A stretch of DNA of 28,500 nt from Mesostigma viride (taxonomy: Eukaryota > Streptophyta > Mesostigmatophyceae > Mesostigmatales > Mesostigmataceae), in NCBI GenBank assembly GCA_009746045.1, contig RPFO01001527.1, forward strand, positions 64,001-92,500. The letters are read 5' to 3'. Under the pieces are notes generated by a model. It saw nothing but the letters and a program-made list of their open reading frames with translations, searched no databases and was not told where the DNA came from. The position numbers and the translations under genes are program-made. Each line of letters starts with the position of its first letter. Position 1 is the first letter of the stretch. Shown piece by piece: positions 10,089-21,733 of the stretch.

Positions 10089-10376
10089 CAAGGAGACAAC
10101 CAGCGCAGGCCAGAAATCGGGAGAATCCGGACCATGGTAGCTCGAGCCTGCCGTTATCTTGTCCGCGTGTTCGAGTCGTTCAGGATGATGAATATGAATG
10201 GTGATGGAAATGTACACGTATCCGTGTGCATTGAAATTATGGCTGGCTTACGTGTAGAGCGACTAGATGACCTAGACGGTGGGGCCGGAAACAGCATGCT
10301 TGATCAGGGCGTGTGTTTCGAGCCTAGCTGGCCGGGAGTGTCTAGTGGTGAGCACCATTGCTGCGATCGCTCTCCC
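10089..10376 (+). mobile_element. SINE-like element copy C, full length, tRNA-like internal promoter
   Basis: This 288-bp copy is in plus orientation. TAGCTCGAGC at 10138-10147 resembles a Pol III A box (TAGCTCAG-type with one inserted base). GTTCGAGTC at 10169-10177 matches the B box core GTTCGANTC. The spacing of about 31 bp is on the short side. Copies A, B and D share these boxes. No clear target duplication is visible for this copy. A tRNA-derived SINE is the best reading; I do not call a functional tRNA. Confidence 0.65.
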
Positions 10377-10607
10377 ACCATTTACGAGGAAATACCCGCA
10401 AATGGAAAACCACTGAAAAGGTAGCTAGTCAGTCATCACGTTAGCCATGCCATGATTCCAAACGTCCAAGAACTGCACACGGTGTAAAGGCAAAAAGCCG
10501 GAGGACATCACTTTCAAATGTGCGGCGGGAACCAAAAGCCCGCGGATGCCAGAAAACATCGTGTTGCTGCAGCGACGCGACGATGTGAACCCAATCAAAC
10601 ATGAACA

Positions 10608-10740
10608 AAGCCAACGCTGACAAGAGATACCACATACATATATGTTAAAAAATATAATTACTTACAGCAGAGTAAAGGCACCCACGTAAAAATAAATAAA
10701 GCCAACGCTACTGTAACAAGAGATACCATACATATATGTG
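10608..10740 (+). repeat. Direct repeat pair in intergenic DNA
   Basis: AAAGCCAACGCT followed by CAAGAGATACCA and TACATATATGT occurs at about 10608-10645 and again at about 10693-10738. A related CAGAGATATCA...ACATATATGT stretch lies at 9196-9238. Between the copies, sequence resembling 10046-10085 (ACTTACA...CAGAGT...CACCCA) recurs. Confidence 0.65.
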
Positions 10741-12410
10741 CATGTGTGTGCGACAGAGAGAGTACACATGCCTGCGCTGCTTACCTCATCGGCATGAGCA
10801 GGTGACAGGCCTTTGCAGGGCGCGCAGACCTGTGCATTTGTGCAGTGGAAATCGAGCAGGCTCCATGACGTGGCTTGCCGGCACGGTATATATGTATAAA
10901 GAAGTCTACCTAGACGAATTATTGCGAGAAAGTTACTCAAAGAATGGCCCCACTGACTTGGGGAAAGTTTGGGGTCAGCTGTGGCATGGAAACCGCATAT
11001 TCTCGACAACAACGCATCACCAGTGAGCGCCCGTGGCGCCTCGATCGGTGTAGCAACTGCCAGCGGAATCCGGCATGTGCACACTCGGCCCGACTGGTAT
11101 AATAGAGACGCCCCCGACCGGTATGCTGATTTCTGCAGCCCCAAGTCAACTGAAGCCAGCTGATTGCGGTCAGCTGGTGACCACAGTCGTCATCGATGAC
11201 AGCCTTATTATTAAGAGCTGCCCATCGTTATTAAGCATCCCCCCTGGACGGGTTCCAAGTCCGGGTATTTGAATAACCCTAAACAGCTAGCTTAAAAGCT
11301 GGAAGTGTCTAGGGCCCGCAATGAAGCGGTCCGCATCCAGGGCCTGCATTTAGCGGGTACAGGGGTTACAACGAGAACGAGACAGCCAATCGAGACATGC
11401 AAGCTGTCTGGATTGGAGACTCATGAATGCTTCGGCGGGGCAAGATGGCAACTCAGCACAAAGGCTGCACTGAAAGCATCACCCTCGCCTTCAGAAGCAC
11501 CAGCAGCAGAGGGCGCCATCACACCTCTGGGCATGGCATGTCTGAGCAAGGAAAGAATGGATCCAACGGTAAAAAATTCCGCGAGGGAGCCAAGCCAACT
11601 GGTGAGAGGCAGACATTGAGGCCCATAAACTCTCACGGACAAAGAAATGGCAGCACCGCAACAGCATGCGGGCGCCATGCAGTACGCAATTAATATACAG
11701 CACGTCCGACAATAGACGCCGCCGCGCCTGGGCTGCCCCCTACCACCCAGCCCTCGGGCAGCGCGGCAACTTTCGAACACCGTCCTGACGCTGCTTTGCA
11801 AAGCAGCCGGTGTACGAAAGACTCTGGAGGCACGATTCCTTAATACTCCGTCCCCTTCGTCGCGTGATCCACCAGCGGCTATCGGAACGCGAGCGACCCA
11901 TGCAGAGGAGCCACCCATCACCAAATACCCTGCGGTAGGTATCTGGATCGTGAAATGTCAACCATGAAAGCAAGTGGTTGCCTCTGCACGAGCAAATACA
12001 CGTGAGCGAGCACGGTTCAACCATGCTGCTGGGCGAGGCGGCTTCACCAGGGCCACCACCCAGTGTGTGCGCTCGCAGCTGAAGCGGTCGCGTTGACGCT
12101 CCCCTTGACCTGCACGGCGTTCCTCAGCAGCCGGCCGTTCCTGAGATCTCCCATGTCATTGTGCCAGATGCAAATGGGCCACAAGGGGGTTGCTTTGCGA
12201 AGCCGTAGCAGCCCATCACCAGGTTCTGTCCCGAATATGGTTCCGTACATTTATATTTATTTATCCTCCCAGGGCCATTTCTAACAAAACATCCCATGCG
12301 ACGCGGTCTCCCAGCAGTCACCTCCCGCGTCGACACGGTCTTCTCAGAGTGATCCACGCCGCCAAAAACTGCTGCCATCGCGCAACTATGCCATCGTCAA
12401 GTACCCATGA
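10741..12410. other. Intergenic region including the probable kinase 3' UTR, no gene recognised
   Basis: No reading frame on either strand resembles a known family; the longest minus frame (11421-11924) has no domain-like pattern. The part nearest 12411 should hold the 3' UTR of the kinase gene. I could not find a convincing polyadenylation signal there. Confidence 0.55.
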
Positions 12411-15400
12411 TCAAGCGTCGGTGAGCCCATCAAACCCACCCTGCAGTTCGGGGCAGTACGCGAGCACGTACGGGTGCCGCAGCATCCCCTCCACACTGAG
12501 CCTCTCCTCAGGGACCTTGCGCAGCGCGCGCCCGATGAAGTCCGCCGCCAACGGCGACACATGGGCCGGCCAGCCCTCCCCCACCCCCGGCAGCTCCATC
12601 CACAGTATCTTGGCACACGTGCTCGCGCAGGAGGCATCGGTGAACGGGGACCGCCCGGTGAGCACCTCGAACCATGTCACGCCGACCGCCCACGCGTCCA
12701 CCTGCGGGGTGTACTGGTCACGCTTGGACGCGTGGGGAACACTGTCGCACGTCACGCCGCGAGGTGCCCTTGCGCCCCAGCAGCTGGCAGGGCGGGAGAG
12801 GCCGGAAGTGTGATGCAAGAGCATGGAGGAAGACCCGCCACATCGCCCGCCCTGTTTACCGGAGGATGCGCCACCCTTGCCGGACATCCTTGGGGAGTAG
12901 GCAACCCCGCCCGGCCGGCGGGGGGTGCCCCCATCGGCAACCCACTGGATCTCCCGAAAACTTCCCGGTTTGTGGGAGAAGCACGCGCGAGAGTGTGCGC
13001 TGGCTGCCGTTGTCGGTATTTGTGAGTGCTGCTCGGTCGCCTGCCGCAAGAGATTTACCCGGTCGTCGCCCTTGGCCGGCGCACCAGAATCCTCACTGCT
13101 CGCCGGGGCGCTGGAGTTTGACTCCGAGAATGTGGGCGATGACTCCGAGACGGCCGGCGTGCTGGAACGATCCGACTGCGACACGTCATCGCCCCCGCCG
13201 CCGCGACTTCTTCCACTGTCACTGCTGCTGCTGCCATCTGCCCCCATAGGCGTCCTGTCATCCCCGGCCACCAGTGTTGAGCTGGACATTGCCGAGGACA
13301 GCCAGGACAGATCATCCCCCGCCGCGCTCATGGGTGTGATGGAATCGAGCCCATACCCCCCTGCAGGGAGGCCACTCTGTCGGCCCGACAGGTAGCCGTC
13401 CTCGCCACCCCGCCCGCTGCTGCTGCTTCCCCCCCCGTCGCTACTACTGCTTCCCCCGCTGCTGCCCCTGCAATCCCTCCCCCGCTCAGCACGCGTGGTG
13501 GCATCATCACTACCGCCCCTGCCGCTGCCGACGCGTATGCTGGCCGCCGCGCCGGCCAGGAGCGTGCACGCGCACACCCCCGGGGGCCCCTGGCACAACG
13601 TGGGCGCCACGTCGGCAATGGATGAGAGCGACGTCGAGGACGTGGATGCTGAGAGCCGCGGGTGCATGCACAGCACCTCCGGGGCCATGTAATCCAGCGT
13701 CCCCACCTGGTCGACGGCAGGGGAGCGGGACAGGTCGAGCGCGAGGCCGAAATCCCCCAGCCGCGCGCAGCCCTGGGCGTCCAGGAAAATGTTCTCGGGC
13801 TTCACATCCCGATGGATGATGCCGCGGGCGTGGAGGGACCGCAGCGCGACCAGCAAGGGCACGAGCACGTTGCGGACGAGGGCACCCTCGGGCGGCGGGG
13901 CGCCCTCATGCGCGGCCTCATCAATCACGTCGAGCAGGTCACCTGCGGCGCATAGCTCCTGGACGAGGTAGCAGCCGGCGTCGTCCTCCCAGGTGCCGTA
14001 CAGCTGGCACACGCCCGGTTCGTAGCTGTTGGGGGTGGGGCGGGACGGGGTAGTAACGACGTGACGTAAGAGGAAAGCCTTAGTAGGGATAAGATTGATC
14101 TACGCACGCTGGGCTCATAGCTGTTGGATGGTTGAGTGTTTGTTTGTTTGTTTAGTTGGTTGCATGATTGTTGGTTGGCTGGTTGGGTGGGTGGATGGGC
14201 CGGGAAAAGAAGGGAGCATAAGGGAGCTCGAAAAAAAAATTATCAATAAGATCGACAGACAGTCACACACACGCTGGGCTGGCCTATAGAGAACTGGGGA
14301 CGCGGACAAATCCAAGCGTGCGGTATGATGGGGAAGGGGGAGGGGAAGCGCGGAGGGGAAGGGTGGAGGGGACATACATGGGGACGGAAAGGGAGGAAGG
14401 GAGGATTGGAGCATGGGAAAGGGAGAGCTGCATGGAAATGAGGGGCCAAGGCATGGAATGGTCCGAGAGAGGTTCCTTTATCTCGATGGATGGACGCTGG
14501 AGGGAGGGGAGGCGGGGGACGATGGGAGGCTGACTTGGCGCTTGTAGATGAGGAGCCACGGCAAGGATGAAAGAGAAGCAAGTGCCAGCATTATGTGCAG
14601 GATAATAGGGAGGCAGCATTAGGCATCATGCACTACATGCCAGCATGATCGTGAAGGGTATCAGGGAGGGAGGCAGCGCATTCGGCATGCGATCCTATGA
14701 GAGGAAAGCATTGCACCCGGCGATAACAAAGCATTAAGGAAATGCGGGCAGGCCTGAGGCACCCACGGTGTATAGGTTGCTGGGAGACTCGACAAGGGCA
14801 AGCTGAGTTCTTTATTGAGTTTGCCAGACGATGACGACTCCCTAGCAAATTTGAGATTTCAAGGCCAGAAAGCCAGCCGTGTACGACCATGCAGCTGGGG
14901 AAAGCGGTACATTGATGTTAGGGTACCGCTTTCCAGCAAATCATCAGGATCGCTCGCGGCACAACATGATGCTTTAGTTACGTAAATATGTCGTGCAGGT
15001 ACAGCAGTAGCGTGAACGTGAGCTGAAAATGTCGTCCTTTCCGCCCGGAATTTCTCCTCATGACAAACTAGTTGCAAATCGAGAAAACATCAGGGTAACT
15101 ATATAACATCACACATTCGCAAGACATTCGATGCAGATCATAATTGATCATGACATGTGATCAACACGGGGAAATGTCCGGGTATACTATAATCAGTTCT
15201 ATGTGCGTGTTAATTAATACGTGCCATTGTATATCTGCGCACCGGTGCTAAATTAAAGCAGACTCCTACTTACGCTGTGGCTTGTAGACAGCGAATTTCG
15301 TTGCGCAGGAGTTCTGCCCTCTTCTCATTCAGCATTTCCTTATGGTAGACTTTGATGGCCACAGACTGGTTCGTCAAGGCACATCTTGCGGAGAAAATGT

Positions 15401-15624
15401 TGGAAACGCTTCCACTCCCAATCAGTTGGAGATCGCGAAAGTCTCTGACTGAAGTCCAAGGTCCGAAGGCCATTTCGTCACGAATGATCAGGTGCTCCTG
15501 CCGTTGACCCGAACCGATCGTCGTAGCAGATGATGCATTCGATTTCCTATTCCTAGTGGATAAATCAGGCTCTTCTCGGCGGCCTAGTGTTAACGTCATC
15601 ATATATACCGATGATCCCGGCCCT
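12411..15624 (-). CDS. Serine/threonine protein kinase (Aurora/CAMK-like catalytic core) with a long low-complexity insertion
   Basis: The N-terminal exon (15624 or 15552 down to 15274) gives LIGSGSVSNIFSA (Gly-rich loop), VAIKVYHK (ATP-binding Lys) and LRNEIRCLQ (helix C Glu). The donor GTAAGT at 15273 joins the acceptor AACAG before 14025 with the codon closing exactly: QATA-YEPGVCQLYGTW. The large exon 14025-12411 carries hinge LVQELCAAGDLLDVI, HRDVKPEN (catalytic loop), LGDFGLALD (Mg-binding DFG), GTLDYMAPEV (P+1 loop/APE), VDAWAVGVTWFEVLTGRSPF (subdomain IX) and RKVPEERLSVEGMLRHPYV (subdomain XI Arg). All catalytic residues are present, so it should be active. About 308 residues (12729-13652) of Ser/Gly-rich sequence separate APE from DAW. 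The stop is TGA at 12411-12413. The 5' end is unresolved: two acceptors at 15625 and 15553 are both phase-compatible with the exon at 15886-16102. Confidence 0.82.
12729..13652 (-). other. Low-complexity insertion inside the kinase domain
   Basis: About 308 codons rich in Ser, Gly, Ala and Asp lie between the APE motif and the DAW motif, with runs such as GGSSSSDGGGSSSSGRGG. The insertion stays open and is a multiple of three. An unrecognised in-frame intron cannot be excluded without transcript data. Confidence 0.75.
14026..15273 (-). other. Kinase intron, 1248 bp
   Basis: The donor is GTAAGT and the acceptor CCCCCAACAG. The intron holds decayed copies of the acceptor plus exon start at about 14098-14131 and 14265-14290, a purine-rich plus-strand tract (14320-14530) and a 12-bp perfect inverted repeat (14899-14934). 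No independent gene is seen inside. Confidence 0.78.
14899..14934. repeat. 12-bp perfect inverted repeat with 12-nt loop
   Basis: GGAAAGCGGTAC at 14899-14910 is the exact reverse complement of GTACCGCTTTCC at 14923-14934. With a 2-nt bulge the arms extend to about 15 bp (GCTGG...CCAGC). It lies in the kinase intron; no function is evident. Confidence 0.85.
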
Positions 15625-15885
15625 CTTGATTGATTAATATAACCCGCGTGATCCCGCTGATCACCTATCGTACATGCTGCGGCAAGTTCGACATGGCCAG
15701 AGGGCACAGTTTCGTGAAAAAAGTGGAAAGGGAAAGAATGTTAGCGTTACAACAGTGAGTAAGCGTGGATGAGCCACAGCTGGAAATGCAGGTCGCTAGT
15801 AGCCCCGCGCTAATTCCAGCTAGTGTAAAGACGAGCATAATTTGCTACGTCGCATTCATAACGTTATTGCCCTGCTGAAACATAC

Positions 15886-16102
15886 CGCCGACATTTGATA
15901 TCAGGAATCGTGAGTCCTTGACTGTTTCGAAGATCGCTGGGGATTAGTGACCCGCGGACGATAGCCGCTTCTAGTCGACTACCTGCACTAACTAACTTGG
16001 CCAGGACTTGGCTGCCATGTTCGAAGACACGATTTACGACGCTTCGCAATTCTGCAATCTTGCGGAATAGATCTATGTTTTCACGTGGTGCGCAGCAGGT
16101 TT
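15886..16102 (-). CDS. Candidate upstream exon, probably N-terminal part of the kinase gene
   Basis: A 217-nt open segment on the minus strand reads ENIDLFRKIAELRSVVNRVF, EHGSQVLAKLVSAGSRLEAA and IVRGSLIPSDLRNSQGLTIP, a helical, protein-like composition unlike the surrounding noise. It ends at a good donor (CGGCG followed by GTATGT). A possible acceptor GGTCCAG precedes 16102. The outgoing phase fits the kinase exon acceptors at 15625 or 15553. A helical-bundle regulatory N-terminus is conceivable, but I do not recognise the family. No start codon or further upstream exon was found. Confidence 0.45.
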
Positions 16103-17961
16103 CTGGACCATACCTTGCCCTTCGGCGGTTACAAGATACCCTTCCGTTTGTGCGGGAGGGTAAAACTCCTGGCTATTATTAAACACGCTTGGGTACATAC
16201 CCGTTCCGCAGGACACCGATTCGATCAGTCATCACGGGGCGCCACGTCTAATGGCCAGTCGAGATTCGCGACGTACGGGTGATTTTGGTACATGTAATGG
16301 CCGTCGAGGCATTGCTGTAGAATCTCTGTATCTCAGGTGCGGCGTGGGATCAACACACAAACTGACGGACTAGGACGCGGCCATCGACGATCGACATTTA
16401 TGATTGCGTGGCGTGGGGAGGAGCAGGCTCCCAGATGTATATTTGAGTAGAAGGTCCAGCGCTTTTGCACTCCCTTTCTGGCGCATATTCCGGGTATATG
16501 GGTATTTTTATTAACCAATAGGAATATCGTTAGGTGCCCCTTTCTGGCGCATATTCGCCCTACCGGCGCGGGCGTAGTAAACTCAACTCAACAAAACTGA
16601 AAGGGCTCACTGCCGAGGGGTCGTATCCTATTAGGGACGGGAGCGTGCACTTGGCTCCAGTACTATACCCAAACGGCGTGGGATTCAACTTGTCGCGTAC
16701 TCGTGCCAAACTCCCTGCACTGACAGTAGCCCACGACCTCGTTGGCCCTCATGAGGTATGGCTGCATGAGTGATGATCGATGGGCCAACATGCTAGCCTT
16801 ACCCCACTAGTGCTGCCCACTTTTCTAAGACGAGAAGCCAGTGCCAACTGCACTTCTCAAAAAGGTGAGACCTGAGAGTGAGCCGGTATGGCTAGGTTAG
16901 GCTTCACACTGTGTTCTTTGTTGCAAATGAAATAACGTTTTCATTACCAATACTCCGCTACCTAACTTGGCAGCTCTGTTTCAGCAATGGCTGGGCTCGA
17001 TGAAAGAAAGGAGGGCTGGCCACACTTGCCACGCACCACCATGACCAAGACAGAGTTCAAGGATCCACACAGAGCTACATCCAACGCCCTGGTGGAAACA
17101 CACACTCAGTTATCCCAATGAATGCCTTACACTTACGCAATATCTTGCGTCAGCCTTACCTCGTAGCCACGCTCAGTATCTGATCCTGACGACAACCGCT
17201 TTGTCGTCCATACTGCTTCAATCACACCAAAGCTACTCCGTGGCACTCGGCTTTGGTCAGCACCAAGACCTAAAAGTACACAAAATCCTAAGTCGTTGTC
17301 TGCAACGACTCCCTGTTCCGCATATGAAACATATCATCTAGCACTTTCTCTTTAGACGACAAAATCAACTAGACAACCTGGGTAGGCCAGAAATCCCAGA
17401 CGACAAAATGCCCTTGTCGCAGAGCACTCCAGTGTCGACTTGCCGACCCCTGAGCTTGCCAAACAACTATATCACCAACCAAGCATGTACGACAACTAGC
17501 TGGCCCTGACGAGAAAAGCTGCCTTGTCGCATTCACAAAAGCGGCTTGCCAGCCTGCCGAATATCAATGCCAATATTGCACGACATTATCTACCTGCAGC
17601 GGACAGTTCTCGAAATCAATAACGCGCCAGCTTGCGTGCACGTGCATGTTCAGCCTGCACGATCCGCATAATTGCCAGGCTGGCAGCCTAGCTTGGTCCG
17701 TGTTGTAGTCCAGCAGCCAGTGCGTGCTGCTTGCCAGCGTTGGCACTGACCTAGCTCCTGGTGACGCATGTCAGTACCGCTGTCAACTCCCCGTGCTGCG
17801 CGTCGCGCTACGGCGCATGCGTTGCTCCCGTAAGGCCCAAATGCCAAAGGCGTAACAACTCGCACACGCGCAATGCCTAGCTGCCTCGCCTCGTCCCCCG
17901 GGCCGGCCGCGTGGCGGCCCCGCGTAAAGCCAATACTCGTGCGAATCGGAACGGCGCGCGA
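16103..17961. other. Intergenic region with small duplications, no gene recognised
   Basis: CCCTTTCTGGCGCATATTC occurs twice, about 65 bp apart (near 16473 and 16538). A 30-bp SINE-family fragment (AGACAACC...TAGGCCAGAAATCC) lies at about 17371-17400. The segment 17140-17560 contains scattered short motifs such as ACGACAA and CTTGTCGCA repeated irregularly. Minus-strand frames at 17564-17988 do not look like known proteins. Confidence 0.55.
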
Positions 17962-18547
<586 letters not shown>

Positions 18548-19831
18548 GTACCCAAACAGGATCTGTCGTCCAGATTTAGGAAATTAGGGAGCCCCGCCCG
18601 CCCAGCATGGCCCCAGGGCAAACTGACGGAAATTTACTACAGCTGTCGCCATCCCAAGCCGTGGCCGGCGGGAACTGAGTGAGCTGGCTCCCAGTTTTCT
18701 ATGGTTTCCCTAATAACCTAGCCGCCAACCGCCAACCTATAGTCGGGAGAGTCCCGGAGACGGATATCGCCCGAGAGGGGGGGGTTCAAGCACCCTCTCC
18801 CCCCCCCCCCCGGCCCCGGCTGGCCCCGCCCACGGCTAGCCGGCCACGGGCGGGAACCGGGCGCCGGGGTCCCATGGCCCAGGAGTGCTCCTGAGCCGGA
18901 GGTGGCATCTATTTGAGTGGCCGGTAGTCACAGTTACCGGCGCGGACGCCCGACCTAGTTCAGAGGCGGGCATTCACCGCTACTCATCATCACTAGTAAC
19001 TAGTGTTGGTGCCTATTGTATGTATACATTCACTAGTAGTTGCCAGTTGTTGGCACCTCATCAGTTTGAGGTCATATAGTACTATGACGGCGGCCGCCGG
19101 CGTCAGCCTGTCGGTCGGTCGGTGCGCCGTGACGGTCAGCCGGCGAACTGAAGGTCGTCGCCCTCGGTACTTAGCCCAAGACTTAAGCTAAGCACCGGTA
19201 GTCTCACGGGTTAGCGGCCGGCACAAGGGCACTGACATCACCGGTTAGCGCCGCGCCACAGAGCTCATGTCACTATCCGGCTGGCTAGCCTGGCCCGCCG
19301 CCAGGAGCGCACCACTGATAAGCCGGCAATCACTCAATGCCGGCTTGCTGGCTCAGCCTCCCTCGTCAGTTCCCCACACTCTCGCCGTGTCCCCACTCCG
19401 GCATAGCATTCAACTTCCGTGGGGTCCAGGGGGGGGGGGGGGGGGGCAAAGCAGGCTTGAACTTCAGTCCAATACATAAAGGTAAAAAGGAAAACAGGTG
19501 GCGACCACGAGGGTCACTGCCTGAACTGGAAAAGACAGGAAATGTACGAGCAGTACGACAAAGTTCCTCGCCCGACCAATTCGATCTCCAGATATGAAAT
19601 TCCGTCGAAGGGCCCGGCTAGTTGAGTGGACAGACGGGCTACTGATGTTCAACATCTCAGTGCTCCTCCACCGGGCCATTTGTTAGTACCTGTTCATTAT
19701 GTTGTTGTGGATTACCTAAGGATCAAGGCGCGCAAGCGGTTTTCTCGCCGATCATTCAATGTGCCAGGTAGGGAATTCATTTGTACCCGGGCTGCAGGTT
19801 GCCAACCGCTGGTCATCATGATCACTCTATT
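18548..19831. other. Intergenic region, no gene recognised
   Basis: GC-rich sequence with homopolymer runs (C at 18800-18812, G at 19429-19446). No frame gives a recognisable domain and no RNA gene is evident. Confidence 0.55.
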
Positions 19832-20433
19832 AATTAATTAATTAATTAATTAGACTCGTGCTCCCGTTGGGGAGTCACGGAGCATTAACCCCGATGGATG
19901 GATGGATGGATGGGTGCAAACAGTCCTACGGGTCTAATCTATCTACGTCAGCTACCTACTACATCTATCTAACAGCATTCTAACTACAACATCTATCTAG
20001 ACAGCCGCACGCTGCCCTATAGGGGAGCTGTCTGGCGTGCCTCCCACGGGATTGCACACGCGGGCGCTTCCCCACTGGGGGGGGCTCGTTGTCCTCTATG
20101 ACCTGGGCCCACTTGTTGGCCTTGTCCATCATCTTCTTCCAAATCACGGAGAGGCCTAGCTAGGCCCCCCATGTCCTCTACTAGGTGTTCTTTGAAGGTG
20201 CGGGCCTTGCGGCGTCTAACATCACTGGGCCCAGCCCACGTCAGGAGGTGCCGGCCAGGCTGGGCTGGTCGCAGTCCCTCGGTGTCTACCTGGTTGCATG
20301 GTGCGAGCTAGGTGCCCTACTAGCTGCAGGCGTCGCTGCTTCATGTTGCTGGTGATATATGGCATGCCCTGGTACAGGTCCTCATTGCGGACATGAGCAG
20401 CATATCCTACTCTGAAAATGGAACGCAGCATGT
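19832..20433 (-). pseudogene. LINE 3' remnant, copy 1
   Basis: On the minus strand, from 20431, it reads FRVGYAAHVRNEDLYQGMPY then KQRRLQLVGHLARTMQPGRH, and after frame breaks KARTFKEHLVEDMGG and a region corresponding to SVIWKKMMDKANKWAQ. It ends in a 3' sequence CAACGGGAGCACGAGT followed by an (AATT)n tail at 19830-19852. The whole aligns with copy 2 in opposite orientation. RT motifs are absent (5' truncated). Confidence 0.8.
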
Positions 20434-21620
20434 CACTCTATAGTGGCTGGCACCGACGGCCGGGCGTCATGGCTGACACGGAGATAAGGCTAGCGGAAAT
20501 TTTTTACGCAGATGACACCACCCTCTTTGAGGGCACAGAGCATGTAGTACAGACATGGCTTACTGAAGACTGCCTGGCAATTGAGGCCGGCCCGAGTAGT
20601 GGGGCTCGAGGTCAGCAAGAAGACGTACGGCGAAGGCCCTGGCGGTTGGGCTTGACCCAAATTAACCGCCATACCTCTTCCTCCTTGATGGCTCCTGCGT
20701 CCCTTCAGTTACCGGCGTTATAGGCTGCTGGCCAGCCGTTTCAGTTGCTCCCCATGCAGCTGTGAGGCCAACTACATTGACCGACCACCGCATCTCCCTC
20801 GCCTGGCCGCACGCTCCGCCAATGTCAGTACTAGCCAGGTCTGGCACAAGCCCCTGCCGGGGCAGGCGCGAGACTGAGCAGGACGGAACTGCATGTTCAA
20901 GATCCTGACCAGTCCTTCCGGTTCTCACGCACAGTGGCGCCGAGACGTGGACCCTCACAGCCATAGAGAAAAAGCTGGACGGCACGTTCACCAATTGATA
21001 TGCGAGATCAATTTTTCGCGTGCCGGGCTATGCCGCACATGTCCGTTCGCAAGTCCTGAGCCGGACTTGTACTTAGGCATGCCACTTATCATCAGCACCA
21101 TCAAGCAGCGTAGATTACAACTAGTAGGGCGTGCACTTAGCTCGTACCAAACAGGTAGACACATGTATATCCGCCCGACGCCGGGCTGCCGCCGGGCCCG
21201 CTTAGCCGGGCAGCCACCTCCTCACCAACGTGGGATGGCATGGGCCCAGGGATGCATGTTATACGCCGCAACCATGGCGCGCACATTCAAAGAGCAACTG
21301 GTAGATCGATCGAAGATGCGGGGGGGCTTGGCCTCGATGTCTGTGATTCGGCAAAGGATGCAGGACAAGGCCGAGACGTAGTAGAGGGCAATGAACCCCC
21401 TCCCGCGGTACATGGCATATAATATTTGCACCTATGGGAAGCTAGAACGCCACCTGGGAGAGACCGGCCGCTAGGGTCTGTCTCCATCTCGAGAGAATAG
21501 ACCGGTATAGGAGTGTGCACATGCACCCATCGACCCTCATCCATGCATCAGGGTCCATGCATCACCTGGGGTTAATTCTCTGTGAAGCCCGACGGGAGCA
21601 CGAGTTTAATTAAATAATCA
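20434..21620 (+). pseudogene. LINE remnant with RT catalytic box, copy 2
   Basis: The plus strand reads EIRLAEIFYADDTTLFEG, containing the YADD box of reverse transcriptase. After a frameshift come GLEVSKKTYGEG, then EPDLYLGMPLIISTIKQRRL, QLVGRALS, and MARTFKEQLVDRSKMRGGLA with SVIRQRMQDKAE. It ends GACGGGAGCACGAGTTTAAT with a short AATT-type tail at about 21604-21618. Stops and frameshifts make it non-functional. It lies head to head with copy 1. Confidence 0.82.
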
Positions 21621-21662
21621 CACGACGTCGGAAGGCCGTGCGTCCAGGAATAGTTGTCTTAC

Positions 21663-21733
21663 TTCATCTATTAATTAATTAATTAATTATTAGACTCGTG
21701 ACCCCGTTGGGGAGTCACGGAGCATTCATCTAT
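21663..21733 (-). mobile_element. 53-bp LINE tail insertion with 9-bp target site duplication
   Basis: TTCATCTAT at 21663-21671 is repeated at 21725-21733. Between them is only the LINE 3' terminus in minus orientation: CTCCGTGACTCCCCAACGG, CACGAGTCTAAT and an (AATT)n tail. This is the mark of a target-primed insertion that was almost completely 5' truncated. Confidence 0.85.

Noticed and set aside
10130-10190. tRNA gene at the A/B box pair
   Set aside because: The A box has an inserted base, the spacing is short and no acceptor stem pairs; the sequence is part of a dispersed 288-bp repeat.
19832-20440. Head-to-head LINE pieces as a single twin-primed insertion
   Set aside because: Twin priming leaves one 3' tail; here both pieces carry their own 3' terminus and AATT tail, so they are separate insertions or an inverted duplication.
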